Under the pieces are notes generated by a model. The model saw only the letters and a list, made by a program, of their open reading frames with translations, was not told where the DNA came from and did no database searches. A stretch of DNA of 58,389 nt, from assembly GCF_029168335.1 (NCBI RefSeq), contig NZ_JARGYC010000028.1:1-58389 (forward strand), written 5' to 3'. Source of the stretch: Psychromarinibacter sediminicola (GTDB taxonomy: Bacteria > Pseudomonadota > Alphaproteobacteria > Rhodobacterales > Rhodobacteraceae). Made by a program: the position numbers and the translations under genes. Positions 41,303-50,604 of this stretch are shown piece by piece; within the stretch, counting starts at the first letter, position 1; every line of letters starts with the position of its first letter.

Positions 41303-43063
41303 ATGACACGTCAGATGACCGGAGCGAAAATGGTGGTTCAGGCCCTGAAGGATCAGGGTGTGGACACGGTATTCGGCTATCCCGGCGGCGCCGTGCTTCC
41401 GATCTACGACGAGATCTTCCTGCAGAACGACATCCGTCACTACCTGGTCCGCCACGAACAGGGCGCGGTGCATGCCGCCGAGGGCTATGCCCGCTCGACC
41501 GGCAAGCCGGGCGTCGTGCTGGTCACCTCCGGTCCCGGGGCGACGAACGCCGTCACCGGGATCACCGACGCGCTGATGGATTCGATCCCGCTCATCGTGC
41601 TGACCGGGCAGGTCCCGACCTTCCTGATCGGCACCGACGGCTTCCAGGAGGCCGACACCGTCGGCATCACCCGCCCCTGCACCAAGCACAACTGGCTGGT
41701 GAAGGACCCCGAGACCCTGTCGGACACGATCCACCAGGCGTTTCACGTCGCCACCCAGGGCCGGCCCGGCCCGGTGCTGATCGACATCCCGAAGGACGTG
41801 CAGTTCGCCACCGGCACCTATACCCCGCCGGAACAGGCGCGCACCCAGCATTACCGCCCGAAGACCGACGGCGACGCCGACGCGATCGAGGCGCTGGTCG
41901 ATCTGATGGAACAGGCGGAGCGGCCGATCTTCTATACCGGCGGCGGCGTGATCAACTCCGGCCGGCCCGCCTGCGCCACCCTGCGCGAGCTGGTGGACGC
42001 CACCGGCTTCCCGATCACCTCGACCCTGATGGGGCTGGGCGCCTATCCCGCGTCGGGCAAGAACTGGCTGGGGATGCTGGGGATGCACGGGCTCTACGAG
42101 GCCAACCTGGCGATGCACGACTGCGACCTGATGATCAACGTCGGCGCCCGGTTCGACGACCGGATCACCGGGCGCATCCAGGATTTCTCGCCCGGCTCGC
42201 GCAAGGCGCATATCGACATCGACCCCTCCTCGATCAACAAGGTGATCCGCGTCGACGTGCCGATCATCGGCGATGTGGGCACCGTTCTGGCCGAGGTGCT
42301 GAAGCGCTGGAAGGCGCGCGGCGGCAAGACCCAGGCGCCGAAGGTGCTGGACTGGTGGCACCAGATCAAGGAGTGGCGCAAGGTCGACTGCCTGGCCTTC
42401 ACCGCCTCGGAAAAGACGATCAAGCCGCAGCACGCCCTGGCCCGGCTGGAGGCGCTGACCAGGGACCACCCCGACCGCTATATCTGCACCGAGGTCGGCC
42501 AGCACCAGATGTGGGCCGCGCAGTACATGGGCTTCGAGGATCCGCATCGCTGGATGACCTCCGGCGGGCTGGGCACGATGGGCTACGGCTTCCCGGCCTC
42601 GATCGGCGTGCAGGTGGCGCATCCCGACGCGCTGGTCATCAACGTCGCCGGCGAGGCGTCCTGGCTGATGAACATGCAGGAGCTGGGCACCGCGGCGCAG
42701 TACATGCTGCCGGTGAAGCAGTTCATCCTGAACAACGAGCGCCTCGGCATGGTCCGCCAGTGGCAGGAGCTTCTGCACGGCGAGCGGTATTCGCACAGCT
42801 GGTCGGAATCACTGCCGGACTTCGTCAAGCTGGCCGAGGCGTTCGGGGCGAAGGGGATCATGGTGTCGGATCCCGCCGACCTGGACGACGCGATCATGGA
42901 GATGCTGCGCCACGACGGGCCGGTGATCTTCGACTGCCTGGTCGAGAAGCACGAGAACTGCTACCCGATGATCCCCTCGGGCAAGCCGCATAACGAGATG
43001 CTGCTGGGCGAGAACGTCTCGACCGGCGACGCGATCGGGACTTCGGGGGCGGTTCTGGTGTAA
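41303..43063 (+). CDS. ilvB: Acetolactate synthase large subunit
   Basis: A 586-residue ThDP enzyme. It makes acetolactate or acetohydroxybutyrate, the first common step of branched-chain amino acid synthesis. The N-terminal GYPGGAVLPIYDEI and HEQGAVHAAEGYAR (catalytic Glu52), the FAD-domain centre and the C-terminal ThDP/Mg region are all present. In the ThDP motif the usual GDGS reads GEAS (450-453), followed by WLMNMQELGT and ILNNERLGMVRQWQ. The enzyme otherwise looks complete, so Glu probably replaces Asp as a metal ligand. The gene lies behind the attenuator and is followed by ilvN after 108 bases. Confidence 0.97.
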   Translation: MTRQMTGAKMVVQALKDQGVDTVFGYPGGAVLPIYDEIFLQNDIRHYLVRHEQGAVHAAEGYARSTGKPGVVLVTSGPGATNAVTGITDALMDSIPLIVLTGQVPTFLIGTDGFQEADTVGITRPCTKHNWLVKDPETLSDTIHQAFHVATQGRPGPVLIDIPKDVQFATGTYTPPEQARTQHYRPKTDGDADAIEALVDLMEQAERPIFYTGGGVINSGRPACATLRELVDATGFPITSTLMGLGAYPASGKNWLGMLGMHGLYEANLAMHDCDLMINVGARFDDRITGRIQDFSPGSRKAHIDIDPSSINKVIRVDVPIIGDVGTVLAEVLKRWKARGGKTQAPKVLDWWHQIKEWRKVDCLAFTASEKTIKPQHALARLEALTRDHPDRYICTEVGQHQMWAAQYMGFEDPHRWMTSGGLGTMGYGFPASIGVQVAHPDALVINVAGEASWLMNMQELGTAAQYMLPVKQFILNNERLGMVRQWQELLHGERYSHSWSESLPDFVKLAEAFGAKGIMVSDPADLDDAIMEMLRHDGPVIFDCLVEKHENCYPMIPSGKPHNEMLLGENVSTGDAIGTSGAVLV

Positions 43064-43171
43064 CACGGCGGACCGGGGGCCAGCCCGTCGCCATTGCCGC
43101 TTGAACCAATGGCGCGACACGGGCGACCCCCGGAGTATTTTGGCAAGATGAAGAATGAAAGCTGAGACAGG

Positions 43172-43735
43172 ATGTCGGCACTAAACCTGAAGCAGGGCCT
43201 TTCGAAGCATTCGGCCTATGACCTGCGCGATCCGCACATGGAGGCGCAGGAGCGGCACACGCTGGCCGTGGTGGTGGACAACGAGGCCGGGGTGCTGGCG
43301 CGCGTCATCGGGCTGTTCTCGGGGCGCGGCTATAATATCGAAAGCCTCACGGTGGCCGAGACGGACCATACCGGGCATGTCAGCCGGATCACCATCGTGA
43401 CGACGGGCACGCCCTCGGTGATCGACCAGATCAAGGCGCAGCTCGGCCGGATCGTGCCGGTCCACGAGGTCCACGACCTGACGGTCGAGGGGCCGGCGGT
43501 GGAGCGGGAGCTGGCGCTGTTCAAGGTGGCCGGCACCGGCAACGACCGGATCGAGGCGCTGCGGCTGGCGGAGATCTTCCGGGCGAACGTGGTCGACTCG
43601 ACGCTGGAGAGCTTCGTGTTCGAGATCACGGGGACGCCGCAGAAGGTAGATGCCTTCGCCGACCTGATGCGGCCCCTGGGGATGATCGAGATGGCCCGGA
43701 CGGGCGTCGCGGCGCTGGCGCGCGGGGCGGAGTGA
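43172..43735 (+). CDS. ilvN: Acetolactate synthase small (regulatory) subunit
   Basis: A 187-residue regulatory subunit with an N-terminal ACT domain (RHTLAVVVDNEAGVLARVIGLF then GRGYNIESLTVAETD, from about residue 28) that binds valine for feedback inhibition. An ALS_ss C-terminal domain follows (VERELALFKVAG, EIFRANVVDSTLESFVFEITG). An N-terminal extension of about 25 residues precedes the ACT domain. The 108-base spacer after ilvB contains the short GAGTATTTTGGCAAGATGAAG motif. The dispersed 57-nt element starts 8 bases after its stop. Confidence 0.96.
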   Translation: MSALNLKQGLSKHSAYDLRDPHMEAQERHTLAVVVDNEAGVLARVIGLFSGRGYNIESLTVAETDHTGHVSRITIVTTGTPSVIDQIKAQLGRIVPVHEVHDLTVEGPAVERELALFKVAGTGNDRIEALRLAEIFRANVVDSTLESFVFEITGTPQKVDAFADLMRPLGMIEMARTGVAALARGAE

Positions 43736-43743
43736 GCCGTAGT

Positions 43744-43817
43744 GTCCGAGGTTGGACAGGGGGCCAAGGCGCTGATATCGTTATAGATAGCGGTAACTGT
43801 CCGGGTTTGGACGGGGG
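43744..43817 (+). repeat. Dispersed 57-nt element, copy C, with a partial second head
   Basis: It begins GTCCGAGGTTGGAC-AGGGG and reaches GATAGCGGTAAC at 43797, gap-free against copies A and B. A second head-like segment GTCCGGGTTTGGACGGGGG follows directly at 43799-43817. It lies in the sense of ilvN, 8 bases after its stop. Confidence 0.8.
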
Positions 43818-43862
43818 AGCGGCGCTACGTCCTTGGCTTTGCCGGATAGGGGCCCCGGTCGA

Positions 43863-44071
43863 GCGGAACGCCGTGCAGCGCCGACCCGCCGGGGCGCGGT
43901 CGAGCTTTGCGATGCCGGAGACATAAGCATGTACGTCGGACTCTTTGCACCGTCCTCGCCGGAAGCGCCGCGCCGGGGGGGCGGGTCTCTCGGGCATTTC
44001 GAAACGAATTGCCCTGACGACAGGCGATTGCAGGGCAATCGCCGAGAGGCGGCGCTGCACGGCGTTCCGCC
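43863..44071. repeat. 21-bp perfect inverted repeat flanking about 167 bp
   Basis: The 21 bases at 43863-43883 (starting GCGGAACGCCGTGCAGC) are the exact reverse complement of 44051-44071. Inside, near the right end, is the hairpin GGCGATTGC-agg-GCAATCGCC. No gene is supported between ilvN (43735) and 44138. The unit could be a decayed mobile element, a MITE-like repeat or a structured RNA. Confidence 0.75.
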
Positions 44072-44137
44072 GTGCGTGACATGTGATATCTGGCGTTCAA
44101 GGGCCTGCTGTCGCGCAGTTTGGCACCAGTCCAGGCA

Positions 44138-45259
44138 ATGACCGCCCCCGACTTCGACATCTTCCTCGCCTGCCCGCCGGGGCTGGAGGCGGTGCTGGCG
44201 GGCGAGGCGCGCGCCGCCGGCTTCGCCTTGCCGGAGACGACCGCCGGCGGCGTCACCACGCGGGGCGGCTGGCCGGAGGTCTGGCGGGCCAACCTGAGCC
44301 TGCGCGGCGCGGGCCGGGTGCTGGTGCGGATCGCCGCGTTTCGGGCGTTTCACCTGGCGCAGCTCGACAAGCGGGCGCGGAAGGTGCCCTGGGGCGACTA
44401 CCTGCGCGGGGACGTGCCGTTTCGCGTGGAGGCGGTCTGCCGGAAGTCGAAGATCTATCACAATGGCGCCGCCGCGCAGCGGGTGGCCCGCGCGATCGGC
44501 GAGACGCTGGGGGCGCCGGAGGACCGGGACGGCACGGTCGCCGAGACCGTCACGGTGATGGTCAGGATCGAGGACAACCTCGTGACCGTCAGCCTCGACA
44601 GCTCGGGCGCGCCGCTGCACAAGCGCGGCCACAAGGAGGCCGTCGGCAAGGCGCCGCTGCGCGAGACGCTGGCGGCGCTGGTCCTGCGGGCCTGCGGCTA
44701 TGACGGGAGCGAGCCGGTGGTGGACCCGATGTGCGGCTCGGGCACCTTCCCGATCGAGGCGGCGGAGATCGCGATGGGGCTGGCACCGGGGCGGGCGCGG
44801 GCCTTCGCCTTCGAGCGCCTCGCCGGGTTCGACTCCGACGCCTGGGCGGCGATGAAGGCTTCGCTGCCGGGGCATTCGACCGAGTTGCGGTTTCACGGCT
44901 ACGACCGCGACGCGGGCGCGGTGCGGATGGCGACGGCGAACGCGGCGCGGGCCGGGGTGGACAGGGTGTGCAGCTTCGCCTGTCAGCCGGTCAGCGCGCT
45001 TGAGCGGCCCGCGGGGTCGCCGGGGCTGGTCGTGGTCAACCCGCCCTATGGCGGGCGGATCGGCAACCGGAAGCTGCTGTTCGGGCTCTACGGCGCGCTG
45101 GGCGCCGTGCTGAAGGAGCGGTTCCGCGGCTGGCGCGTGGGGCTGGTGACCAACGACGGCGGTCTGGCGAAGGCCACGGGGCTGCCGTTCGAGCCGCCGG
45201 GGCCGCCGGTGGCGCATGGCGGGCTGAATGTGACGCTGTGGCGGACGGCGGCGTTGTAG
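44138..45259 (+). CDS. THUMP-domain class I SAM-dependent RNA methyltransferase (RlmL/YpsC-like)
   Basis: A 373-residue protein. A THUMP-type N-terminal region (about 8-160: FLACPPGLEAVLAGEARAAG, RVEAVCRKSKIYHNGAAAQR) precedes a Rossmann methyltransferase with the RKR-loop HKRGHKEAVGKAPLRETLAA, motif I VVDPMCGSGTFPIEAAEIA, and catalytic motif IV VNPPYGGRIG (NPPY, typical of N2-guanine or N6-adenine methylation). It probably methylates 23S rRNA or tRNA guanine. It lacks the second (RlmK) domain of enterobacterial RlmL. Start ATG 44138. Confidence 0.9.
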   Translation: MTAPDFDIFLACPPGLEAVLAGEARAAGFALPETTAGGVTTRGGWPEVWRANLSLRGAGRVLVRIAAFRAFHLAQLDKRARKVPWGDYLRGDVPFRVEAVCRKSKIYHNGAAAQRVARAIGETLGAPEDRDGTVAETVTVMVRIEDNLVTVSLDSSGAPLHKRGHKEAVGKAPLRETLAALVLRACGYDGSEPVVDPMCGSGTFPIEAAEIAMGLAPGRARAFAFERLAGFDSDAWAAMKASLPGHSTELRFHGYDRDAGAVRMATANAARAGVDRVCSFACQPVSALERPAGSPGLVVVNPPYGGRIGNRKLLFGLYGALGAVLKERFRGWRVGLVTNDGGLAKATGLPFEPPGPPVAHGGLNVTLWRTAAL

Positions 45260-45292
45260 GGTCGGCGGGCGCCTGGGCAGATTGCTCACCCT

Positions 45293-45322
45293 ACGAAACG
45301 GGGCCGCCCGAAGGCAGCCCCG
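45293..45322 (-). terminator. Intrinsic terminator of the fasciclin gene
   Basis: CGGGGC/GCCCCG and GCC/GGC pairing, with one internal mismatch, encloses a CGAA tetraloop (45299-45322). On the minus strand it is followed by TTTC. Beside it lies a separate inverted pair, GTAGGGT (about 45256) with ACCCTAC (about 45287), after the RNA methyltransferase stop. Confidence 0.6.
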
Positions 45323-45343
45323 TCCATCGGCTATCGAAGGGGC

Positions 45344-45895
45344 TCAGCGCACTTGGCCGGCGGGGATCAGCACGGTGTCGATCACGTGGACCACGCCGTT
45401 CGACTGGTCGACATCGGCGGTGGTGACGGTGGCCACGCGGCCGTTCTCGTCGCGCAGCTTCAGCATGCCGCCCTCCATATAGGCCGTCAGGGTGCAGCCG
45501 CCGACGGTCTCGACCGGGTGCATGCCGCCGTCATCGGCGATCATCCCGGCGATGTCGGTGGAGAACGCCTCGGCCGCGACGACGTGGCAGCCCAGCACCT
45601 GCTGCAGCTGCGCCTTGTTGGCCAGCAGCGCTTCGAGCGAGGCGTCCGAGATCCGGTCGAAGGCGGCGTTGGTCGGGGCGAAGACGGTAAACGGGCCGTC
45701 GCCCATCAGCGTGCCGGCCATGTCGGCCTCGCCCACGGCGGTGACCAGCGTGGTCAGGTTCGGCGCGTTCGAGGCATTCTCGGCGATGGTCATGTCGGCC
45801 ATCATCGGCGCCCCGCCGACGGTGGGGTTGCCCTGGGCCTGGGCGAGGCCCGCGGCGGCGACGAGAGCGGTGGCGGTGAGGGTCGTCTTGAACAT
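45344..45895 (-). CDS. Secreted fasciclin (FAS1) domain protein
   Basis: A 183-residue protein with a Sec signal peptide (residues 1-20, ending GLAQAQ). It has one FAS1 domain with both conserved boxes: H1 GPFTVFAPTNAAFDRI near residue 67 and H2 VVHVIDTVLIP near residue 168. The central LLANKAQLQQVLGCHVVAA follows the family's YHVV pattern. FAS1 proteins act in adhesion or matrix contact outside the cell. Two Cys (about 104 and 133) could form a disulfide. GGAGG lies upstream of the ATG on the minus strand. Monocistronic. Confidence 0.92.
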   Translation of the reverse strand: MFKTTLTATALVAAAGLAQAQGNPTVGGAPMMADMTIAENASNAPNLTTLVTAVGEADMAGTLMGDGPFTVFAPTNAAFDRISDASLEALLANKAQLQQVLGCHVVAAEAFSTDIAGMIADDGGMHPVETVGGCTLTAYMEGGMLKLRDENGRVATVTTADVDQSNGVVHVIDTVLIPAGQVR

Positions 45896-46040
45896 TGTGT
45901 CCTCCTTGCTTGTCTTCCGGGCCCGTTTGCGCCCGGTTGCAAGGAGGTACGGAGGGGGTGGCGCGGAAGTTTCAGATTTCTTTCTGTGTTTCGGTAGGGG
46001 GCTGAAAAGTGGGAGTCTTTTCTTCCGGGTCGCATCTGCG

Positions 46041-46209
46041 ACAAGCCGAAGGTGCCGCGCGAGGGCCGACGCGCGCGGTGGCGCTCCAATGGCTGAGCTT
46101 TGTACTTTATGGCTGCCAGGTCCGGATGACCTCAGAGCTCTGCGATAACGTCAGCCACAGCGCCGCCGCGTGGGGGCGCGTCGGCGCTCGCGCGGCGCCT
46201 TCGGCTTGT
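46041..46209. repeat. Long imperfect inverted repeat (arms about 56-59 bp)
   Basis: The left arm 46041-46096 (starting ACAAGCCGAAGGTGCCGCGC) is complementary to 46151-46209 (ending CGCCTTCGGCTTGT) with a few mismatches and one short insertion, leaving a loop of about 54 bases. The transcript would fold into a long hairpin on either strand. It sits in the gene-free stretch 45896-46428; the rest of that stretch holds a terminator at 46262-46296 and nothing else I can support. Confidence 0.7.
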
Positions 46210-46261
46210 TCCGCGCGACACCTTGTTCGAAGCGTATGGCGTAACCTCGGCCCAACCGCGC

Positions 46262-46296
46262 AAAAGAGAAGGGGCGCCCGAAGGCGCCCCAGTTTT
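46262..46296 (-). terminator. Intrinsic terminator, probably of the nrdJ operon
   Basis: GGGGCGCC (46271-46278), loop CGAA, GGCGCCCC (46283-46290). On the minus strand the stem is followed by TTCTCTTTT, and on the plus strand by AGTTTTG, so it could work both ways. It lies about 140 bases after the 86-residue ORF downstream of nrdJ. Confidence 0.7.
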
Positions 46297-46428
46297 GCTG
46301 ATCAGGCTCATCCTTACGACCGCCCGGTTTCTGCCTGCGGCCTGATCCGCATTCAGGGCGAGCGCACCCGCCCCGGAAGAGAGTGAGCGAGCCAACAAAA
46401 AACGCTGCCCCACCCTGTTCTGCTCGCG

Positions 46429-46689
46429 CTACCGCCAGAGTCCTGTTTCTTGACCCTTCGCGTAGACACCAAGGCCCTTCGACGCGAGGCCCACGACGGA
46501 CGTCGTGGCCATAAGCGCCTTCGCCAGGTGGCCCTTCTCTTGCTTGCTCGGCGACCGCTCTGCGATCACGTCTTTGGCTACCAGCCGCCTAGTCCTCTTG
46601 GCGGTCACTGCGCGATCAAATCCAGCAGTTCTAACGCGCTCAAGATGGACGTTTTCGCAGTCTTCGAGATGGATACCGCTGCTCGGCAT
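46429..46689 (-). CDS. Small hypothetical protein downstream of nrdJ
   Basis: An 86-residue protein starting 12 bases after the nrdJ stop, with GAGGAG 8 bases before its ATG, so it is probably cotranscribed. The first half (GIHLEDCENVHLERVRTAGF, DRAVTAKRTRRLVAKDVIAE) has the repeat rhythm of a right-handed beta-helix coil; the second half is helical (KALMATTSVVGLASKGLGVY). Base composition is lower in GC than in its neighbours. It could be a remnant of a larger beta-helix protein or a true small protein. The function is unknown. Confidence 0.5.
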   Translation of the reverse strand: MPSSGIHLEDCENVHLERVRTAGFDRAVTAKRTRRLVAKDVIAERSPSKQEKGHLAKALMATTSVVGLASKGLGVYAKGQETGLWR

Positions 46690-46701
46690 TGCTCGATCTC
46701 C

Positions 46702-49700
46702 TCAGCTACAGCCCGAGGTCGACCCGCAGGTGTTGCACTTCATGCAGGTGCCGTTGCGCACCAGCGTGTAGTTGCCGCAATCGCCGCAGGGGTCGCCCTC
46801 GTAGCCCTGCATCCGGGCCTTGGTGCGGGCGTCCATCGACGTCGCCCCCGAGGACACCGCCGCCGTCGCGGTGGTCGCGGCCAGGCTGTCGCCCGCCCCC
46901 GGCACCAGCGTCTGCAGCGTCGCCACCGGGTCGCCGGCCCCGTCCAGCGCCACCGCGCCCGACTGGCCGCCCTGCAGCACCACCAGCTCCTGCGGCAGCC
47001 GCTTGCGGGTATAGCCGGCCGAGGCGACCTGCTTGAGCACGTCGATCGGCGAGGCGCCGGCGCGTTCGGGCACCTCGCGGATGTTCGACTTGCCCTCTTC
47101 CTCGCCGCGGCCCAGCTCGTCGAAGCTGACGCCGGTCGGCGCCACATGCGCCAGGTCGGTGCGGTCGAGGTAGGAGACGGCCAGCTCGCGGAAGATGTAG
47201 TCGAGGATCGAGGTCGCGTTCTTGATCGTCTCGTTGCCCTGCACCATCCCCGCGGGCTCGAACTTGGTGAAGGTGAAGGCGTCGACGAATTCCTCCAGCG
47301 GCACCCCGTATTGCAGCCCGACCGACACCGCGATGGCGAAGTTGTTCATCATCGCGCGGAAGCCGGCACCTTCCTTGTGCATGTCGATGAAGATCTCGCC
47401 CAGCTTGCCGTCCTGGTACTCCCCGGTGCGCAGATAGACCTTGTGGCCGCCGACCACCGCCTTCTGCGTGTAGCCGCGGCGGCGTTCGGGCATCTTGGTG
47501 CGGCCGGCGGGAACCTCCTTGGCCACCTCCTTGACGATCACCTTCTCGACGATCTTCTCGGCCAGAACCTGCGCCTTCTCGTGCGCGCTGCCGGATTCCA
47601 GCACCTCGGCGGCCTCGTCGTCATCCTCGATCAGCGCGGCGGCCAGCGGCTGCGACAGCTTGGAGCCGTCGCGATACAGCGCGTTGGCCTTCACCCCCAG
47701 CGACCACGACAGCTCGTAGGCCGCCTGGCAGTCCTCGATGGTGGCGTCGTTGGGCATGTTGATCGTCTTCGAGATCGCCCCCGAGATGAAGCTCTGCGCC
47801 GCCGCCATCATGGTGATGTGGCTGTCGACGGACAGGAAGCGCTTGCCCGTCTTGCCGCAGGGGTTGGCGCAGTCGAAGACGTGGTAGTGTTCCTCCTTCA
47901 GGAACGGCGCGCCTTCCAGCGTCATGGTTCCGCAGACGTGGTCGTTCGCCGCCTCGATCTGCGCCCGGGTGAAGCCCAGATGCCGCAGCAGGTCGAAGGA
48001 CGGGTCGGTCAGCTTCTCGGCCGGGATGCCCAGCGTGTCGCGGCAGAACTCCTCGCCCAGCGTCCACTGGTTGAACACGAAGCGGATGTCGAAGGCCGAC
48101 GGCAGCGCCGCCTCGATCTTCTCCAGCTCCTTGGGGCCGAAGCCGTGGCCCACCAGCGAGGCGTGGTTGACGGCCGGGCAGTTGCCGAGGGTCCCGTGAC
48201 CGACGGCGTAGGAGACGATCTCTTCGATCTGGGAGGAGGGATACCCGAGCGTCTCCAACGCCGCCGGCACCGAGCGGTTGATGATCTTGAAGTATCCGCC
48301 GCCCGCGAGTTTCTTGAACTTCACCAGGGCGAAGTCCGGTTCGATTCCTGTGGTGTCGCAATCCATCACCAGCCCGATCGTGCCGGTCGGCGCGATCACC
48401 GTCGCCTGCGCGTTGCGATAGCCGTGCTGCTCGCCCAGCCGCAGCGCCTCGTCCCAGGACGCCATGGCCAGCGACACCAGCTCCTGGTCGGGGCAGTTGG
48501 CGTGGTCGAGCGCCACCGGCCGGACCGCCAGTTCCTCGTAGCCGGTGACATGCCCGTGCGCCGCGTTGCGGTGGTTGCGGATGACCCGCAGCATGTGGTC
48601 GGCGTTGCGCTCGTAGCTGGCGAACGGCCCCAGCTCTCCGGCGATCTCGGCCGAAGTGGCATAGGACACGCCCGTCATGATCGCGGTCAGCGCGCCGCAG
48701 AGCGCCCGGCCGTCGTCGGAGTCGTAGCCGATCCCCATGCTCATCAGCAGCCCGCCGATATTGGCATAGCCCAGGCCCAGCGTGCGGAAGTCGTAGGAAA
48801 GCTGCGCGATCTCCTTGGACGGGAACTGCGCCATCATCACCGAGATTTCCAGCGTCAGGGTCCACAGCCGCGTGGCGTGCATGTAGTCCTCGGCCCGGAA
48901 CTTGGCGCCGTCCCAGAAGGTCAGCAGGTTCATCGAGGCCAGGTTGCAGGCCGTGTCGTCGAGGAACATGTATTCCGAGCACGGGTTCGAGCCGCGGATC
49001 GGCCCGTCCTCGGGGCAGGTGTGCCAGGCGTTGACGGTGTCGTGGAACTGGATGCCCGGATCGGCGCAGGCCCAGGCGGCATGGCCGATGTCTTCCCACA
49101 GGTCGCGCGCCTTGATGGTCTTGGCGACCTTGCCGTCGGTGCGGCGAATGAGCTCCCAGTCGGCGTCGTCGCGAACCGCCTGCAGGAAGGCGTCGGTGAC
49201 GCGCACCGAGTTGTTCGAGTTCTGCCCGGCCACGGTGTTGTAGGCTTCCGAATCCCAGTCGGTGTCGTAGGTCGGAAACTCGATCGAGGCATAGCCCTGG
49301 CGGGCGTATTGCAGCACGCGGTTGATGTAGGTCTCCGGGATCGCCGCCTTCTTGGCCGAGCGGATCGCGGCTTTCAGCGCGTCATTGGCCTTGGGGTCGT
49401 ATGCATCCTCCCCGCGCCCGTCCCAGGTGCGGATCGCGGCGAAGATCTCGTTGAGCTGCCGCTCGTGCATCTTCGAGCCGGCCACCAGCGAGGCGACCTT
49501 CTGCTCTTCCTTCACCTTCCAGTTGATGAACTCCTCGATGTCCGGATGGTCGGCATCGCAGATCACCATCTTGGCGGCCCGGCGGGTCGTGCCGCCCGAC
49601 TTGATGGCGCCCGCCGCGCGGTCGCCGATCTTCAGAAAGCCCATCAGCCCCGACGACCTGCCGCCGCCCGACAGCGCCTCGCCCTCGGCGCGCAGGCTGG

Positions 49701-50406
49701 AGAAGTTGGTGCCGGTGCCCGAGCCGTACTTGAACAGCCGCGCCTCGCGGACCCACAGGTCCATGATGCCGCCCTCGTTCACCAGGTCGTCGGCGACGGA
49801 CTGGATGAAGCAGGCATGCGGCTGCGGATGCTCGTAGGCGGACTTCGACTTGGTCAGCTTGCCGGTCTTGTAGTCGACGTAGTAATGGCCCTGCCCCGGC
49901 CCGTCGATGCCGTAGGCCCAGTGCAGCCCGGTGTTGAACCATTGCGGGCTGTTCGGCGCGCCCTGCTGGGTGGCCAGCATGAAGCGCATCTCGTCGAAAT
50001 AGGCGCGCGCGTCTTCCTCGTCGGTGAAATAGCCGCCCTTCCAGCCCCAATAGGCCCAGGCGCCGGCCAGCCGGTCGAAGACCTGGCGCGCGCTGGTCTC
50101 GCCGACGCGGCGGTCTTCCTCGGGCAGCGTCTCCAGCGCCGCCTCGTCGGGGACCGAGCGCCACAGGAACTCGGGCACGCCCTTTTCCTTCACCTTCTTC
50201 AGCCGCGCCGGCACGCCGGCCTTGCGGAAGTATTTCTGCGCGATCACGTCGCTCGCGACCTGGCTCCAGCCGGCCGGCACCTCGACGGACTCGTTGCGGA
50301 ACACCACCGTGCCGTCGGGATTGCGGATCTCGGAGGTGGTGAGCGTGAACTCGATATCGGCGTACGCGTCGAAACCTGCCTTGGTAAACTTGCGTTCGAT
50401 CTTCAT
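46702..50406 (-). CDS. nrdJ: Vitamin B12-dependent (class II) ribonucleotide reductase
   Basis: A 1234-residue enzyme that makes deoxyribonucleotides using adenosylcobalamin, oxygen-independent. Landmarks: [16 protein letters not shown] near residue 155, the specificity and active-site loop [36 protein letters not shown] (active-site Cys/Glu), [17 protein letters not shown], and a C-terminal CxxC zinc-ribbon tail ([18 protein letters not shown]). The size is typical of alphaproteobacterial NrdJ. Start 50406 begins MKIERKFT. An NrdR-type box lies about 200 bases upstream. The small ORF at 46429 follows in the operon. Confidence 0.97.
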   Translation of the reverse strand: MKIERKFTKAGFDAYADIEFTLTTSEIRNPDGTVVFRNESVEVPAGWSQVASDVIAQKYFRKAGVPARLKKVKEKGVPEFLWRSVPDEAALETLPEEDRRVGETSARQVFDRLAGAWAYWGWKGGYFTDEEDARAYFDEMRFMLATQQGAPNSPQWFNTGLHWAYGIDGPGQGHYYVDYKTGKLTKSKSAYEHPQPHACFIQSVADDLVNEGGIMDLWVREARLFKYGSGTGTNFSSLRAEGEALSGGGRSSGLMGFLKIGDRAAGAIKSGGTTRRAAKMVICDADHPDIEEFINWKVKEEQKVASLVAGSKMHERQLNEIFAAIRTWDGRGEDAYDPKANDALKAAIRSAKKAAIPETYINRVLQYARQGYASIEFPTYDTDWDSEAYNTVAGQNSNNSVRVTDAFLQAVRDDADWELIRRTDGKVAKTIKARDLWEDIGHAAWACADPGIQFHDTVNAWHTCPEDGPIRGSNPCSEYMFLDDTACNLASMNLLTFWDGAKFRAEDYMHATRLWTLTLEISVMMAQFPSKEIAQLSYDFRTLGLGYANIGGLLMSMGIGYDSDDGRALCGALTAIMTGVSYATSAEIAGELGPFASYERNADHMLRVIRNHRNAAHGHVTGYEELAVRPVALDHANCPDQELVSLAMASWDEALRLGEQHGYRNAQATVIAPTGTIGLVMDCDTTGIEPDFALVKFKKLAGGGYFKIINRSVPAALETLGYPSSQIEEIVSYAVGHGTLGNCPAVNHASLVGHGFGPKELEKIEAALPSAFDIRFVFNQWTLGEEFCRDTLGIPAEKLTDPSFDLLRHLGFTRAQIEAANDHVCGTMTLEGAPFLKEEHYHVFDCANPCGKTGKRFLSVDSHITMMAAAQSFISGAISKTINMPNDATIEDCQAAYELSWSLGVKANALYRDGSKLSQPLAAALIEDDDEAAEVLESGSAHEKAQVLAEKIVEKVIVKEVAKEVPAGRTKMPERRRGYTQKAVVGGHKVYLRTGEYQDGKLGEIFIDMHKEGAGFRAMMNNFAIAVSVGLQYGVPLEEFVDAFTFTKFEPAGMVQGNETIKNATSILDYIFRELAVSYLDRTDLAHVAPTGVSFDELGRGEEEGKSNIREVPERAGASPIDVLKQVASAGYTRKRLPQELVVLQGGQSGAVALDGAGDPVATLQTLVPGAGDSLAATTATAAVSSGATSMDARTKARMQGYEGDPCGDCGNYTLVRNGTCMKCNTCGSTSGCS

Positions 50407-50604
50407 GTCGTGAGGAGCCCCGTCACTTTTGTTTTTTCGCGTCCATCCGGCCGCCCGTCTGTTGCGGGCTGACCGGTCCTCTGATGCCGAGGGGGAGGAA
50501 AAAGAGACAAGCGGTCCCGCGTCGGCGGGCGTGGCCCCCACCGGCTGCCGCGATGAGCGCCCGCGGCGTAGACTATGCTGGTCTGTCCCTTTTGCCGCCC
50601 CGCG

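Noticed and set aside
43833-44141. ORF starting near 43929 (MYVGLFAPSSPEAP...) after ilvN
   Set aside because: It spans the inverted-repeat region, has no ribosome-binding site and has changing composition. It is more likely non-coding.
46450-50472. Very long open frame on the plus strand opposite nrdJ
   Set aside because: It is a high-GC shadow frame. Its protein is low-complexity (R/G/A/V/H/Q-rich) with no fold, while the minus strand encodes a complete NrdJ.
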